Shown here: positions 1-6,515 of the stretch, piece by piece
How the letters are laid out: each line of letters opens with the position of its first letter
How positions within the stretch are numbered: the stretch's first letter is position 1
NCBI GenBank assembly: GCA_003541985.1
Contig: DPLM01000284.1
Location: forward strand, 7,671-15,994
Direction: 5' to 3'
Source: Deltaproteobacteria bacterium
Lineage (GTDB): Bacteria; SAR324; NAC60-12
Length of the DNA: 8,324 nt
Notes under the pieces: model-generated
What the model was told of the DNA's origin: nothing
The model's input: the letters and a program-made list of their open reading frames with translations, nothing else
Database searches by the model: none
Program-made: the position numbers and the translations under genes

Positions 1-689
1 GCTCGAAGATCTTCAATCCGATCCAATAAGAAAAGATCACGATGGTGGAACATTAGGGTTCCATGCTGGTGCTCCAAAACTGGAAATTCGTGATGGTGCT
101 GATCTGTCGAGGTCACTGTGGCCATTGTCATCTCAGTTGGAGAGCCAAGGACTGGAGAAAGTAGTTTTCTGCGACTGTAAAACAATAGAATGCGCCCCAC
201 AACTAATAGCTCACATGCGACGGATAATTCTCTACAGTACTCGCTTAGCATTGGGAGGGGTAACTCTGTCGAAAGAACAATTCGTTCTAATGCTGATCCC
301 ACATATGCCGTCCAGCGCTGTAGGCTAGGAAGATTATGGTGGCCTGTCTCAGCAATCCAGTGGATCTTAGGCTTGGCAGGATGTTGCCTTAACCACTCCA
401 AGGCACCGACATCTTGAACACGGATTGCGTCAAATAAACTCAAGGGGATCTGCTCCAGAGCCTCCTGCAACATTTGTCGGAAGTCGTTTTCTGTTGCCAG
501 TAGATCCCACTGCAGATAGACACTCAGGCCTCTTTTACAGGCCTGTTCAGCAAGTTCTAGCAACGGTTCTGTTTCCAATTTTCCAAGACGACTCAATCGC
601 TTGTGTGCGAGAATCACCTCTGAAACAGAATCGGGTGAAAGTTGTTCTAATTGCTCTGCAGAATCAATTTGGGTGAGAGTTTGGATCAT
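1..689 (-). CDS. U32 peptidase-like protein, C-terminus beyond window
   Basis: The minus strand is open from 689 to the window edge, giving 229 residues with no stop. I recognise the U32 (collagenase-like peptidase/UbiU-UbiV) fold from several stretches in the usual order: DAIRVQDVGAL at residues 87-97, RIVLSTELPL at 136-145, ELLVVGRILLFYSRRKLLSP at 160-179, and HEFPVLEHQHGTLMF at 200-214 followed by DLFLLDRIEDL at 218-228. U32 proteins act variously as proteases or as partners in RNA or ubiquinone hydroxylation, so the substrate is unknown. The start at 689 is chosen because its ATG overlaps the TGA of the upstream ATPase gene (ATGA), the same arrangement seen at two other junctions here. 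In-frame ATGs at 704 and 713 are alternatives. Cysteines commonly found around the GR..L.YS.R motif in U32 proteins are absent. Family assignment is fairly sure; function is not. Confidence 0.72.
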   Translation of the reverse strand, partial: MIQTLTQIDSAEQLEQLSPDSVSEVILAHKRLSRLGKLETEPLLELAEQACKRGLSVYLQWDLLATENDFRQMLQEALEQIPLSLFDAIRVQDVGALEWLRQHPAKPKIHWIAETGHHNLPSLQRWTAYVGSALERIVLSTELPLPMLSEYCRELSVACELLVVGRILLFYSRRKLLSPVLGSPTEMTMATVTSTDQHHHEFPVLEHQHGTLMFHHRDLFLLDRIEDLR

Positions 690-1384
690 GACTGACTGAG
701 CCATTGCTGGCATTCGGAGAGATTCATCATGGAGGAAGATTGATCTTTTACAATCTTGCGCTGATTGAGTAGAAGTACCCGGGTGGCTAACTCCAATCCA
801 AGTTCCAGTTGATGGGTCACAAGCAACAAGGTTCCACCTTGGTTCTTAAAATCAATGAGATATTCCTGAAACCATCGAACTGAATTCTGATCCAATCCTG
901 TATAGGGTTCATCCAACAATAAGAGCTTCGGTCGCTGCAACAGCAGCCGCGCAATTGCCGTCCGCTTGGTCATCCCACTGCTGAAGGTATTGACGGGGAG
1001 GTCGATGGCGTGGCTGAGTTGAACGTCTTGCAGGGCTTGGGGAATTCGGTGTGGTAGATCCTTTAATTCGTAGAGGACACCAAAGAGGTGGAGGTTCTCT
1101 CTTGGTGTAAGATCTCCGTAGAGGCGGCTTTCGTGAGCAATACTACCCATATCTCTTAGGTAGCGATGCTTATCTTCATCAATGGGCATTCCCTCATAAA
1201 GGATTTGCCCCCGCTGCGGCTTGAGTAGGGTCGCACAGAGCCGTAGCAACGTGGACTTACCAGCTCCGTTGTTGCCCAGCAGGAGAACGCATTCTCCCGC
1301 TTGAATATCTAGATTCAGCTTCTGGAGAATCGTACGATAACCAAAGCGCTTGCTCAGGTTACGCAGACCAAGAATAGCAGTCAT
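686..1384 (-). CDS. ccmA: CcmA-type ABC transporter ATP-binding protein
   Basis: This is a complete ABC ATPase of 232 residues, a normal length for CcmA, the cytosolic ATPase of the CcmABCD complex in cytochrome c maturation. The Walker A is GNNGAGKST at 37-45, the signature is FSSGMTKR at 134-141, the Walker B with D-loop is LLLLDEPYTGLD at 154-165, and the switch histidine is H191 in VTHQ. The region HESRLYGDLTPRENL at 84-98 is CcmA-like; E85 sits where the Q-loop glutamine is normally found. The FS.GM signature and EPYTGLD are typical of the CcmA-like subgroup rather than LSGGQ-type importers. No ccmB permease gene adjoins it: pheS ends 45 bases upstream and a U32-like gene overlaps its stop. 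Its partner is therefore unknown, and a general exporter ATPase remains possible. No clear ribosome binding site precedes the ATG; the pheS stop lies upstream in the same frame with no start codon between. Confidence 0.85.
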   Translation of the reverse strand: MTAILGLRNLSKRFGYRTILQKLNLDIQAGECVLLLGNNGAGKSTLLRLCATLLKPQRGQILYEGMPIDEDKHRYLRDMGSIAHESRLYGDLTPRENLHLFGVLYELKDLPHRIPQALQDVQLSHAIDLPVNTFSSGMTKRTAIARLLLQRPKLLLLDEPYTGLDQNSVRWFQEYLIDFKNQGGTLLLVTHQLELGLELATRVLLLNQRKIVKDQSSSMMNLSECQQWLSQS

Positions 1385-1429
1385 GGTGAGATCATGGCCA
1401 GCAGAACAACAGGCAGAGAAGCACCAAAC

Positions 1430-2452
1430 TCAGAACTGTTGCAGAAATTGGAGGTTGTTACCGTAGAAGTATCTGATATCGTGTATGCCATGTTTGAGCA
1501 TCGCTGGACGCTCCACTCCCATACCGAAAGCAAAGCCACTCCAAACATCTGGATCGTAGCCGCCATTTTTTAAAACAACTGGATGAACCATGCCAGCCCC
1601 AGCAACCTCCAGCCAAGATGTGTACTTGCAAACCCGACAACCCTCTCCTGCGCAAAGAATGCAGTCCATATCAATCTCAATACTCGGTTCTGTAAATGGG
1701 AAGTAGCTACCACGAATCCGTGTCTTGCGCTCGCTACCATACATCTTGCGCGCAAACTCATTCATCACCCCGATCAGATCTGTCATCCGGGTTTTATGGC
1801 CCAATACCAGACCTTCAACCTGATAGAACTGATGTTCAGAGCGAGGGGTAATCTGCTCATATCGATAGCATTTACCCGGTAGAATCACGCGAATAGGTTC
1901 TGGTCCAAATTCCTTCATGGCTCGAATCTGACCCGGCGAGGTGTGGGTTCGTAGCACCACTTCCTTGTTGACCCAGAAGGTATCCCACATGTCTCTTGCA
2001 GGGTGATACTCGGGAATATTGAGCGCCTGAAAATTATAAGCATCTGTTTCCACATCTGGAGCTTCGTAAACCTGAAAACCCATCTCAGCAAAGATTTGAT
2101 AGATTTTGCGCAGTGTCTGTGTGGTCAGATGCAGATGTCCAGTAGGGAATGGTCTTCCAGGAAGCGTAACATCAATTGAATCGGCAGCAATCTCCTGTTC
2201 CATTTTCTGCTGGCGCAACCGCTCCTGCAACGAATCGAAGGAATTCTGCAATTCAGCTTTCAAATCGTTAATAGCTTTACCCATCTGGGGTCGTTCTTCG
2301 GCAGCAACTGTTCCAAGTTGTTTGAGCAGCCCTGTCACCGCGCCCTTCTTGCCCAAATAATCACGGAACCAACCTGACAGAGATTCTGTGTTGCTCACTT
2401 GCTGGAGAGCGTCCAATGCCTGCTGTTTGAGAGTGCGAATTTGGTCTTGCAT
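1430..2452 (-). CDS. pheS: phenylalanine--tRNA ligase alpha subunit
   Basis: PheS is the catalytic subunit of the cytosolic (alpha-beta)2 enzyme that charges tRNA-Phe. The protein is 340 residues, full length. The N-terminal tRNA-binding coiled-coil region (1-90) carries DYLGKKGAVTGLL at 31-43. The class II core contains FQALNIPEYHPARDMWDTF (141-159), RTHTSPGQIRAM (168-179), motif 2 CYRYEQ..PRSEHQFYQVEG (195-214) and motif 3 GFAFGMGVERPAMLKHGI (306-323). A four-cysteine knuckle (C264, C267, C272, C275) sits in an insertion found in PheS of many non-enteric bacteria and probably binds zinc. P316 in motif 3 is odd, since an aliphatic residue (usually L or I) is normal there. pheT, the usual downstream partner, is absent; a CcmA-type ATPase gene follows after 45 bases. 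No good Shine-Dalgarno is seen before the ATG. Identity is certain. Confidence 0.98.
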   Translation of the reverse strand: MQDQIRTLKQQALDALQQVSNTESLSGWFRDYLGKKGAVTGLLKQLGTVAAEERPQMGKAINDLKAELQNSFDSLQERLRQQKMEQEIAADSIDVTLPGRPFPTGHLHLTTQTLRKIYQIFAEMGFQVYEAPDVETDAYNFQALNIPEYHPARDMWDTFWVNKEVVLRTHTSPGQIRAMKEFGPEPIRVILPGKCYRYEQITPRSEHQFYQVEGLVLGHKTRMTDLIGVMNEFARKMYGSERKTRIRGSYFPFTEPSIEIDMDCILCAGEGCRVCKYTSWLEVAGAGMVHPVVLKNGGYDPDVWSGFAFGMGVERPAMLKHGIHDIRYFYGNNLQFLQQF

Positions 2453-2480
2453 TCAGATTTTTCAGTGAGAATTCAAATCA

Positions 2481-2509
2481 ATAATAAAAAGTGTTTACCT
2501 TGAAGGTAA
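2481..2509 (-). terminator. possible weak intrinsic terminator between DUF805 gene and pheS
   Basis: Read on the minus strand, a 6-bp stem (TTACCT/AGGTAA, bases 2495-2509, loop of 3) is followed after a few bases by CTTTTTATTATT. The arrangement and position, just after the DUF805 stop, fit a rho-independent terminator, but the stem is short and A+T-rich. A perfect 10-bp palindrome CGCAATTGCG lies just upstream (2513-2522). It could equally be part of a pheS leader; no leader peptide rich in Phe codons is visible. Confidence 0.3.
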
Positions 2510-2533
2510 TCCCGCAATTGCGCAAGGAAGAAG

Positions 2534-3103
2534 TCAGGTAGGATTGTGCGTAGAATCAAATTCTATAGGTTCTGGACCAAAACGGTTTTTACTATTTTCT
2601 CCGGCTAGAAAGAAAAGCTCTACCATCGGCCAAAATTGGATAAGTGGCACACAGCCAAGTATCAGGAACCAACCAGAGTAGCCCCGATCATGACTACGTT
2701 TGATCGCAAGATTGATGTGTGCCAGCCAACAAATTAGTGTTAAAATACCCAATACCGGATATGTTACGGTAGAAGCAGCAATAAGTGAATGAATAGCAAA
2801 CACTCCCAATTCTGCCAACCAGAAATCGCCAAGGGAGAGCCTCCCTTTAGAAGTGAACAATAACTGCTTGAAAAACGACCAATTGCCGTAACGATGCTGG
2901 AATTGATGTGGTTCAGCTTTTCGCTCGGCAGCGTACTCTGCGTCAACTTCCTGCTGGAATTGTTGGAGTTCTGACTCGCTCAGGCCATAGACTTCCCGTA
3001 TAGCCTCCAGAGAATCCTTATTTTGGAGTTGTTCTTCTCGAACTTGTTCCCGTTCTTCAGCCTTGGCTCTTAAGCGACGCAGTTTTTCTTCGGTATCCAT
3101 CAT
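2534..3103 (-). CDS. DUF805 family membrane protein with charged N-terminal extension
   Basis: This protein of 189 residues has two parts. Residues 1-65 are highly charged, rich in E, R and Q, and likely helical or coiled-coil (KLRRLRAKAEEREQVREEQ at 7-25). Residues 75-180 match the DUF805 pattern: a short lead-in with KGRLSLGDFWLAEL (86-99), hydrophobic membrane segments around 98-112, 115-133 and 144-168, the signature IKRSHDRGYSGWF at 134-146, and the ending NRFGPEP at 173-179. DUF805 proteins are small inner-membrane proteins of unknown function. Most lack such a long charged front part, which probably sits in the cytoplasm. No strong ribosome binding site precedes the tandem ATG ATG start; the second ATG (3100) is equally possible. 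It lies upstream of pheS with an 81-base gap. Family sure, role unknown. Confidence 0.88.
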   Translation of the reverse strand: MMDTEEKLRRLRAKAEEREQVREEQLQNKDSLEAIREVYGLSESELQQFQQEVDAEYAAERKAEPHQFQHRYGNWSFFKQLLFTSKGRLSLGDFWLAELGVFAIHSLIAASTVTYPVLGILTLICWLAHINLAIKRSHDRGYSGWFLILGCVPLIQFWPMVELFFLAGENSKNRFGPEPIEFDSTHNPT

Positions 3104-3235
3104 TGATTCAGAAAACAGATCGCAGAGAACTACTTGTGTAAATGAAAGTTTTTCGTCTCATTCAATTCTTAAAATTGTTCTTATCTGGAATTTTCTATCC
3201 AGCTTGTCTCGGAAGCTACCTACCAAAATATACTG
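3104..3235. other. intergenic gap upstream of the DUF805 gene
   Basis: A 132-base A+T-rich gap between the decayed gene and the DUF805 start. It should hold the promoter for the DUF805 gene, since the gene before it is broken, but no convincing -35/-10 pair is seen. A TTGAAT followed 17 bases later by TTTACA on the minus strand is the best weak candidate. No RNA gene or repeat is apparent. Confidence 0.4.
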
Positions 3236-3590
3236 CTATACTGAATCACAAAGACCGACAAACAATTTATCTTCCTCAATCCAGTAGATAGCACGCTGGT
3301 GAAAGCAGACAAGGTGCAGGCTTCATCAAAATTTAGTTCCACTGCCCGTCCTAGTTCGGCATGACCATCATTAGGAGAATCGCCTGTCAACTCTACACGC
3401 CAAGCATGACGCTGCTCCAAGACATCTTGTAGACACTGTTACTGAATCTGAATTTCTTCTTCAGACCAAACTTCACCTGTGGTAGGCCAAGCCGTGATGA
3501 TCGCAAAAGCTTTGAGCCATTAGAGAACTGAAGCACTGGAATGGAATCAAGCCTGAAAGTACATCTCTCCGGCAGGTATGACATTCTCAC
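3236..3590 (-). pseudogene. decayed DUF3293-like gene (frameshifts and in-frame stop)
   Basis: No single frame is open here, but stitched minus-strand frames give a protein resembling DUF3293. One frame reads SIPVLQFSNGSK. A shift near 3508-3514 leads into AFAIITAWPTTGEVWSEEE, the family's AFITAWNP-like core. That frame meets TAA at 3439-3441, then continues CLQDVLEQRHAWRVELTGD and HAELGRAVELNFDEACTL. A second shift near 3305-3315 gives CFHQRAIYWIEEDKLFVGLC and a natural-looking end DSV with TAG at 3236-3238. The family pattern (ITAWNP, then E-x-G/S, then a Q-A-I-x-W end) supports one original gene of roughly 110-120 codons. The function of DUF3293 is unknown. The start is not defined; ATG candidates lie near 3580. 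Three lesions in 350 bases beside intact genes favour true decay over sequencing error. Confidence 0.6.
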
Positions 3591-3624
3591 ACAACATTCA
3601 TTAGATTCTGTCTGAGATTAAAAT

Positions 3625-4626
3625 CTACTGTTCGCAGGCAAAGCGCTCCGTATCAACCTCTGACATTCCCAGGGATGGATAGCGAAAACCATGAATCTTC
3701 TGAGCCTGAAACAGTTCATCCAACTTTGATAAAATTTCGGCTGAGAGCGTTACAGAGGCCGCTCCAAGATCTTCTTCTAGGTGATCAATCTTGACTGTCC
3801 CTGGAATCGGCAGCACGTTCTCATCTTGGGCAAGCAGCCACGCAATTGCGATCTGTGCAAGAGAACAACCTACTTCAGTACAGACTTGACTGAGCCTTTT
3901 GATGAGTTCGCGATTCTGAGAAATATTTGGCTCCTGAAAGCGTGGCATCGTCAGACGCATGTCACCTTCTGCAAACTTGCTAAGACCCAGTTCGGGAGCA
4001 CAAAGGAAACCTCTGCCCAGCGGAGAGAAGGCAACCAACGTCACTCCGAGTTCATGGCAGGCTGCGCTTAAGCCAATTTCAGGGTTACGGGTCCAGAGTG
4101 AATATTCATTTTGGACGGCAGTGATCGGGTACACTGCATGAGCTTTGCGCAAGGTCGCTGCAGAAACCTCTGACAGACCAATTCCACCAATTTTGCCTTC
4201 CTGAACCATTTCGGCCAGTGCCCCCACACTCTCTTCGATAGCCACATTATTTTTGTCCCAACGATGGAGGTAGTAGACATCAATGAAATCCGTATTGAGT
4301 CTTCTCAAAGAATCTTCCAAGGTCGCCTTCAGGGTAACAGCCCGACCGTCAATTACACGTTTACCATCGATTCCCTGCATTCCACACTTACTGGCCAAGT
4401 GAATCTCACTGCGGTAGGGCTGCATCCACTCACCCACCAGTTCCTCATTGCGACCGTAACCATAGAGAGCCGCAGTATCATAGTGTCGCACTCCCAGGTC
4501 GTAAGCTCGCTGCAATAGCGCGAATGAGTCCTCCTTACTGGGATAACCTCCGTAACCGTGGCTTAGGTTCATACAACCCAGACCAATTTCTGGGACTTCC
4601 GTGTTTCCAATTTTTCGTAGTTTCAT
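3625..4626 (-). CDS. aldo/keto reductase (AKR13-like)
   Basis: A complete aldo/keto reductase of 333 residues, a cytosolic NADP(H)-dependent enzyme that reduces aldehydes or ketones. The catalytic tetrad is D50, Y55, K80 and H121 (YDTAALYG at 49-56, ASKCG at 78-82, YYLHRWD at 118-124). Cofactor contacts are expected at SPLGRGFL (201-208) and around PIPGTVKIDHLEEDLGA (273-289). It most resembles the YakC/AKR13-type reductases. Its ATG overlaps the ligC stop (ATGA, 4623-4626) and has no Shine-Dalgarno of its own, so it is probably translated by coupling to ligC. That placement hints at a job in aromatic-acid breakdown, for example reducing an aromatic aldehyde or a ring-cleavage semialdehyde, but this is inference. 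It is not a standard member of characterised lig/pmd operons. Family is certain, substrate unknown. Confidence 0.93.
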   Translation of the reverse strand: MKLRKIGNTEVPEIGLGCMNLSHGYGGYPSKEDSFALLQRAYDLGVRHYDTAALYGYGRNEELVGEWMQPYRSEIHLASKCGMQGIDGKRVIDGRAVTLKATLEDSLRRLNTDFIDVYYLHRWDKNNVAIEESVGALAEMVQEGKIGGIGLSEVSAATLRKAHAVYPITAVQNEYSLWTRNPEIGLSAACHELGVTLVAFSPLGRGFLCAPELGLSKFAEGDMRLTMPRFQEPNISQNRELIKRLSQVCTEVGCSLAQIAIAWLLAQDENVLPIPGTVKIDHLEEDLGAASVTLSAEILSKLDELFQAQKIHGFRYPSLGMSEVDTERFACEQ

Positions 4627-5582
4627 GAGAAAGTTGGCTGCGTATTGAGTTGTTGTTCAAGTTCGTGCATCACCTGATAAGCAGGCAGTACATTTGCCAC
4701 ACTGGCTCTTGGTTCTCGTCCTTCTCGAACCGATGAGATGAATTCTCGGTCCTGTAGTTCGATACCGTTCATCGAGACATCCACTTGAGAGACATCAATC
4801 GCTTCCTCCTTACCGTTCACCAAGTCATCGTAACGAGCGATGTACGTTCCATTGTTACAGATGTAGCGGAAGAAGGTTCCTAGTGGACCATTATTGTTGA
4901 AGCTAAGGGAGAGCGTACAAACAGACCCGGACTGTGAAAGAAGTTGAATCGACATGTCCATGGCGATGCCTAATTCTGGATGCATCGGTCCCTGTATCGC
5001 ATTGGCCCTGACCACTCGCTCTCCGGTTTGGTATTGGAAGAGATCAATTGTATGGGCCGCGTGGTGCCAAAGCAGGTGATCTGTCCAAGTTCTTGGTTCT
5101 CCAGCCGCGTTGATATTTTTGCGTCGAAAAAAATAAGTCTGCGCATCCAGTTGCTGGATCTTCAACTCACCAGCCTGAATTTTTTTATAGACCCACTGAT
5201 GAGAGGGATTGAAGCGGCGGGTATGGCCCACCATGCAGACCAGACCTGTTTCTTGTTGCAGATCCACAACATCTTGAGCATCTGACCACTTATCGGCCAA
5301 AGGAATCTCGACTTCAACGTGAACACCGGCCCTCAGACACTGCATCGCCTGAGCTGCATGGATTGGAGTTGGGGTGGCTAGGATGGCGGCTTCAACTCCT
5401 GGGTGCGCAAGTGCCTGACCCAGATCTGTCATCGCATGAGGAATCCCATACTGTACTGCAACAGCTTGAGTCAGTTCCAAAGGTTGTCCTACCAGCACAA
5501 CTACCTCGACTCCCTCGATGTTTTTGAGACCATCCAGGTGTTTTTTGCCAAAAGCACCAGGACCAGCCAAAATGATTTTCAT
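4623..5582 (-). CDS. ligC: 4-carboxy-2-hydroxymuconate-6-semialdehyde dehydrogenase
   Basis: LigC oxidises the hemiacetal form of 4-carboxy-2-hydroxymuconate-6-semialdehyde with NADP+ to 2-pyrone-4,6-dicarboxylate, the second step of protocatechuate 4,5-cleavage. The protein is 319 residues, close to the roughly 315 of Sphingobium LigC, and belongs to the Gfo/Idh/MocA family. The Rossmann motif GPGAFGKKH is at 7-15, EIPLAD (92-97) replaces the family's EKP, and LigC-typical stretches are MVGHTRRFNPSH (117-128), TYFFRRKN (149-156), WTDHLLWHHAAHT (166-178), HPELGIAMDMSIQL (201-214) and SMNGIELQDREF (270-281). GGAG lies 7 bases before the ATG. It follows ligB after 56 bases and overlaps the reductase gene. 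Strong agreement with remembered LigC sequence and the lig context make this secure. Confidence 0.95.
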   Translation of the reverse strand: MKIILAGPGAFGKKHLDGLKNIEGVEVVVLVGQPLELTQAVAVQYGIPHAMTDLGQALAHPGVEAAILATPTPIHAAQAMQCLRAGVHVEVEIPLADKWSDAQDVVDLQQETGLVCMVGHTRRFNPSHQWVYKKIQAGELKIQQLDAQTYFFRRKNINAAGEPRTWTDHLLWHHAAHTIDLFQYQTGERVVRANAIQGPMHPELGIAMDMSIQLLSQSGSVCTLSLSFNNNGPLGTFFRYICNNGTYIARYDDLVNGKEEAIDVSQVDVSMNGIELQDREFISSVREGREPRASVANVLPAYQVMHELEQQLNTQPTFS

Positions 5583-5589
5583 CTATTTT

Positions 5590-5616
5590 CTCCGAACAAT
5601 TTTTCAGCCAATTGTC
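5590..5616 (-). promoter_or_regulatory. ligC ribosome binding site with adjoining stem-loop
   Basis: On the minus strand a GGAG (5590-5593) sits 7 bases before the ligC ATG. Two bases upstream is an inverted repeat ACAATT/AATTGT (5596-5601 with 5610-5615, 8-base loop). The stem is A+T-rich and weak. It could tune ligC translation or mark an RNA processing site in the longest spacer of the operon, or be chance. Confidence 0.35.
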
Positions 5617-5638
5617 ATTTAACTGAAGAAATAGTTTA

Positions 5639-6496
5639 TCATCTACTGTTCTCCAAGATCAAATGCCCAACTGCCGTATTGGATGCCGGCACGTGGTAGA
5701 ATCGGTGACGAACCTTAGGTTTGGCTTCACCAGCCACATCACTCATGGCTCCTCGGGCGATCAACCACATCACGAGTTCAATACCCTCGCTACCAGCTTC
5801 TCGAACATACTCAATGTGTGGAATTACGGCAGCAGCCTCCGGATCATTTATCAACTTGTCCAAAAATTGGCTGTCCCATTGTCTGTTGATCAGTCCAGCA
5901 CGCGGCCCCTGTAACTGATGGGTCATGCCACCGGTGCCCCAAATCTGGACATTTAGGTCTTCATCGTATTCATCCAAAGCTCGGCGAATCGCTTGCCCTA
6001 ACTGAAAACAACGTTGACCCCTTGGCACCGGATACTGAACCACGTTGACTGCAAAAGGAATCACTGGGCAGGGCCAAGTTTTGGGTTGTCCACACATCAG
6101 TGAAAGAGGAACCGTCAACCCATGATCTACATCCATCTCATTGACGATTGTTAGGTCAAAATCCTGCAAAATCAAAGATTGAGCGATGTGTGATGCTAAC
6201 TCCGGATGCCCTTGGACTATCGGTACAGGCCGTGGCCCCCATCCTTCATCAGCAGGTTGAAATTCGGCAGCGGTACCAATCGCAAAAGTTGGAATCATTT
6301 GCAGACTGAAAGCTGTCGCATGATCATTATAGACGAGGATGATCACATCTGGCTTGGCTTCCTGCATCCACTGCTTGGAAAATTTATAACCGGCAAAGAG
6401 CGGTTGCCAATAAGGCTCCTCTGCCTTTCCCTGATCTAAGGCAGCACCAATTGCAGGAACATGAGACGTATAAACCGAGGCTGAAATATAGGCCAT
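5639..6496 (-). CDS. ligB: protocatechuate 4,5-dioxygenase, beta (catalytic) subunit
   Basis: LigB is the Fe(II) subunit of the extradiol enzyme LigAB, which opens protocatechuate between C4 and C5 to give 4-carboxy-2-hydroxymuconate-6-semialdehyde. It belongs to the class III extradiol dioxygenases. With the start used here the protein is 285 residues. Iron ligands match Sphingobium LigB: H12 (TSHVPA), H59 (YNDHA) and E240 (GSEGIELVMW), with H193 (GGMTHQLQGPRAG) as the catalytic base and H125 (DVDHG) conserved. The start at 6496 is preferred over an in-frame ATG 21 codons upstream (6559). It has AGGAG 7 bases ahead, the family begins at this point (MAxxx then TSH), and the longer form would overlap ligA by 44 bases. 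ligA ends 19 bases upstream, fitting paired expression. Identity is secure. Confidence 0.96.
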   Translation of the reverse strand: MAYISASVYTSHVPAIGAALDQGKAEEPYWQPLFAGYKFSKQWMQEAKPDVIILVYNDHATAFSLQMIPTFAIGTAAEFQPADEGWGPRPVPIVQGHPELASHIAQSLILQDFDLTIVNEMDVDHGLTVPLSLMCGQPKTWPCPVIPFAVNVVQYPVPRGQRCFQLGQAIRRALDEYDEDLNVQIWGTGGMTHQLQGPRAGLINRQWDSQFLDKLINDPEAAAVIPHIEYVREAGSEGIELVMWLIARGAMSDVAGEAKPKVRHRFYHVPASNTAVGHLILENSR

Positions 6497-6503
6497 ATCA
6501 GGA

Positions 6504-6508
6504 CTCCT
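6504..6508 (-). promoter_or_regulatory. ligB ribosome binding site
   Basis: AGGAG on the minus strand, 7 bases before the ATG at 6496, in the 19-base ligA-ligB spacer. It decides the ligB start against the longer frame beginning at 6559. Confidence 0.85.
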
Positions 6509-6515
6509 TGACTTG

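Noticed and set aside
125..676. Three small plus-strand frames at the left end (67-83 codons)
   Set aside because: They are antisense to the U32-like gene, which is open across this whole stretch with recognisable family motifs.
1381..1566. Minus-strand 61-codon frame ending at the ccmA start
   Set aside because: It overlaps the conserved C-terminus of pheS in another frame and resembles no known protein; it was considered as a leader for ccmA but has no supporting signal.
2453..2533. T-box or Phe-rich leader peptide attenuator before pheS
   Set aside because: The gap is only 81 bases, too short for a T-box, and contains no small frame with clustered Phe codons.
3602..3627. Inverted repeat TAGATT/AATCTA after the reductase gene as an operon terminator
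   Set aside because: The 6-bp A+T stem has a 14-base loop, includes the stop codon and lacks a following T-run.
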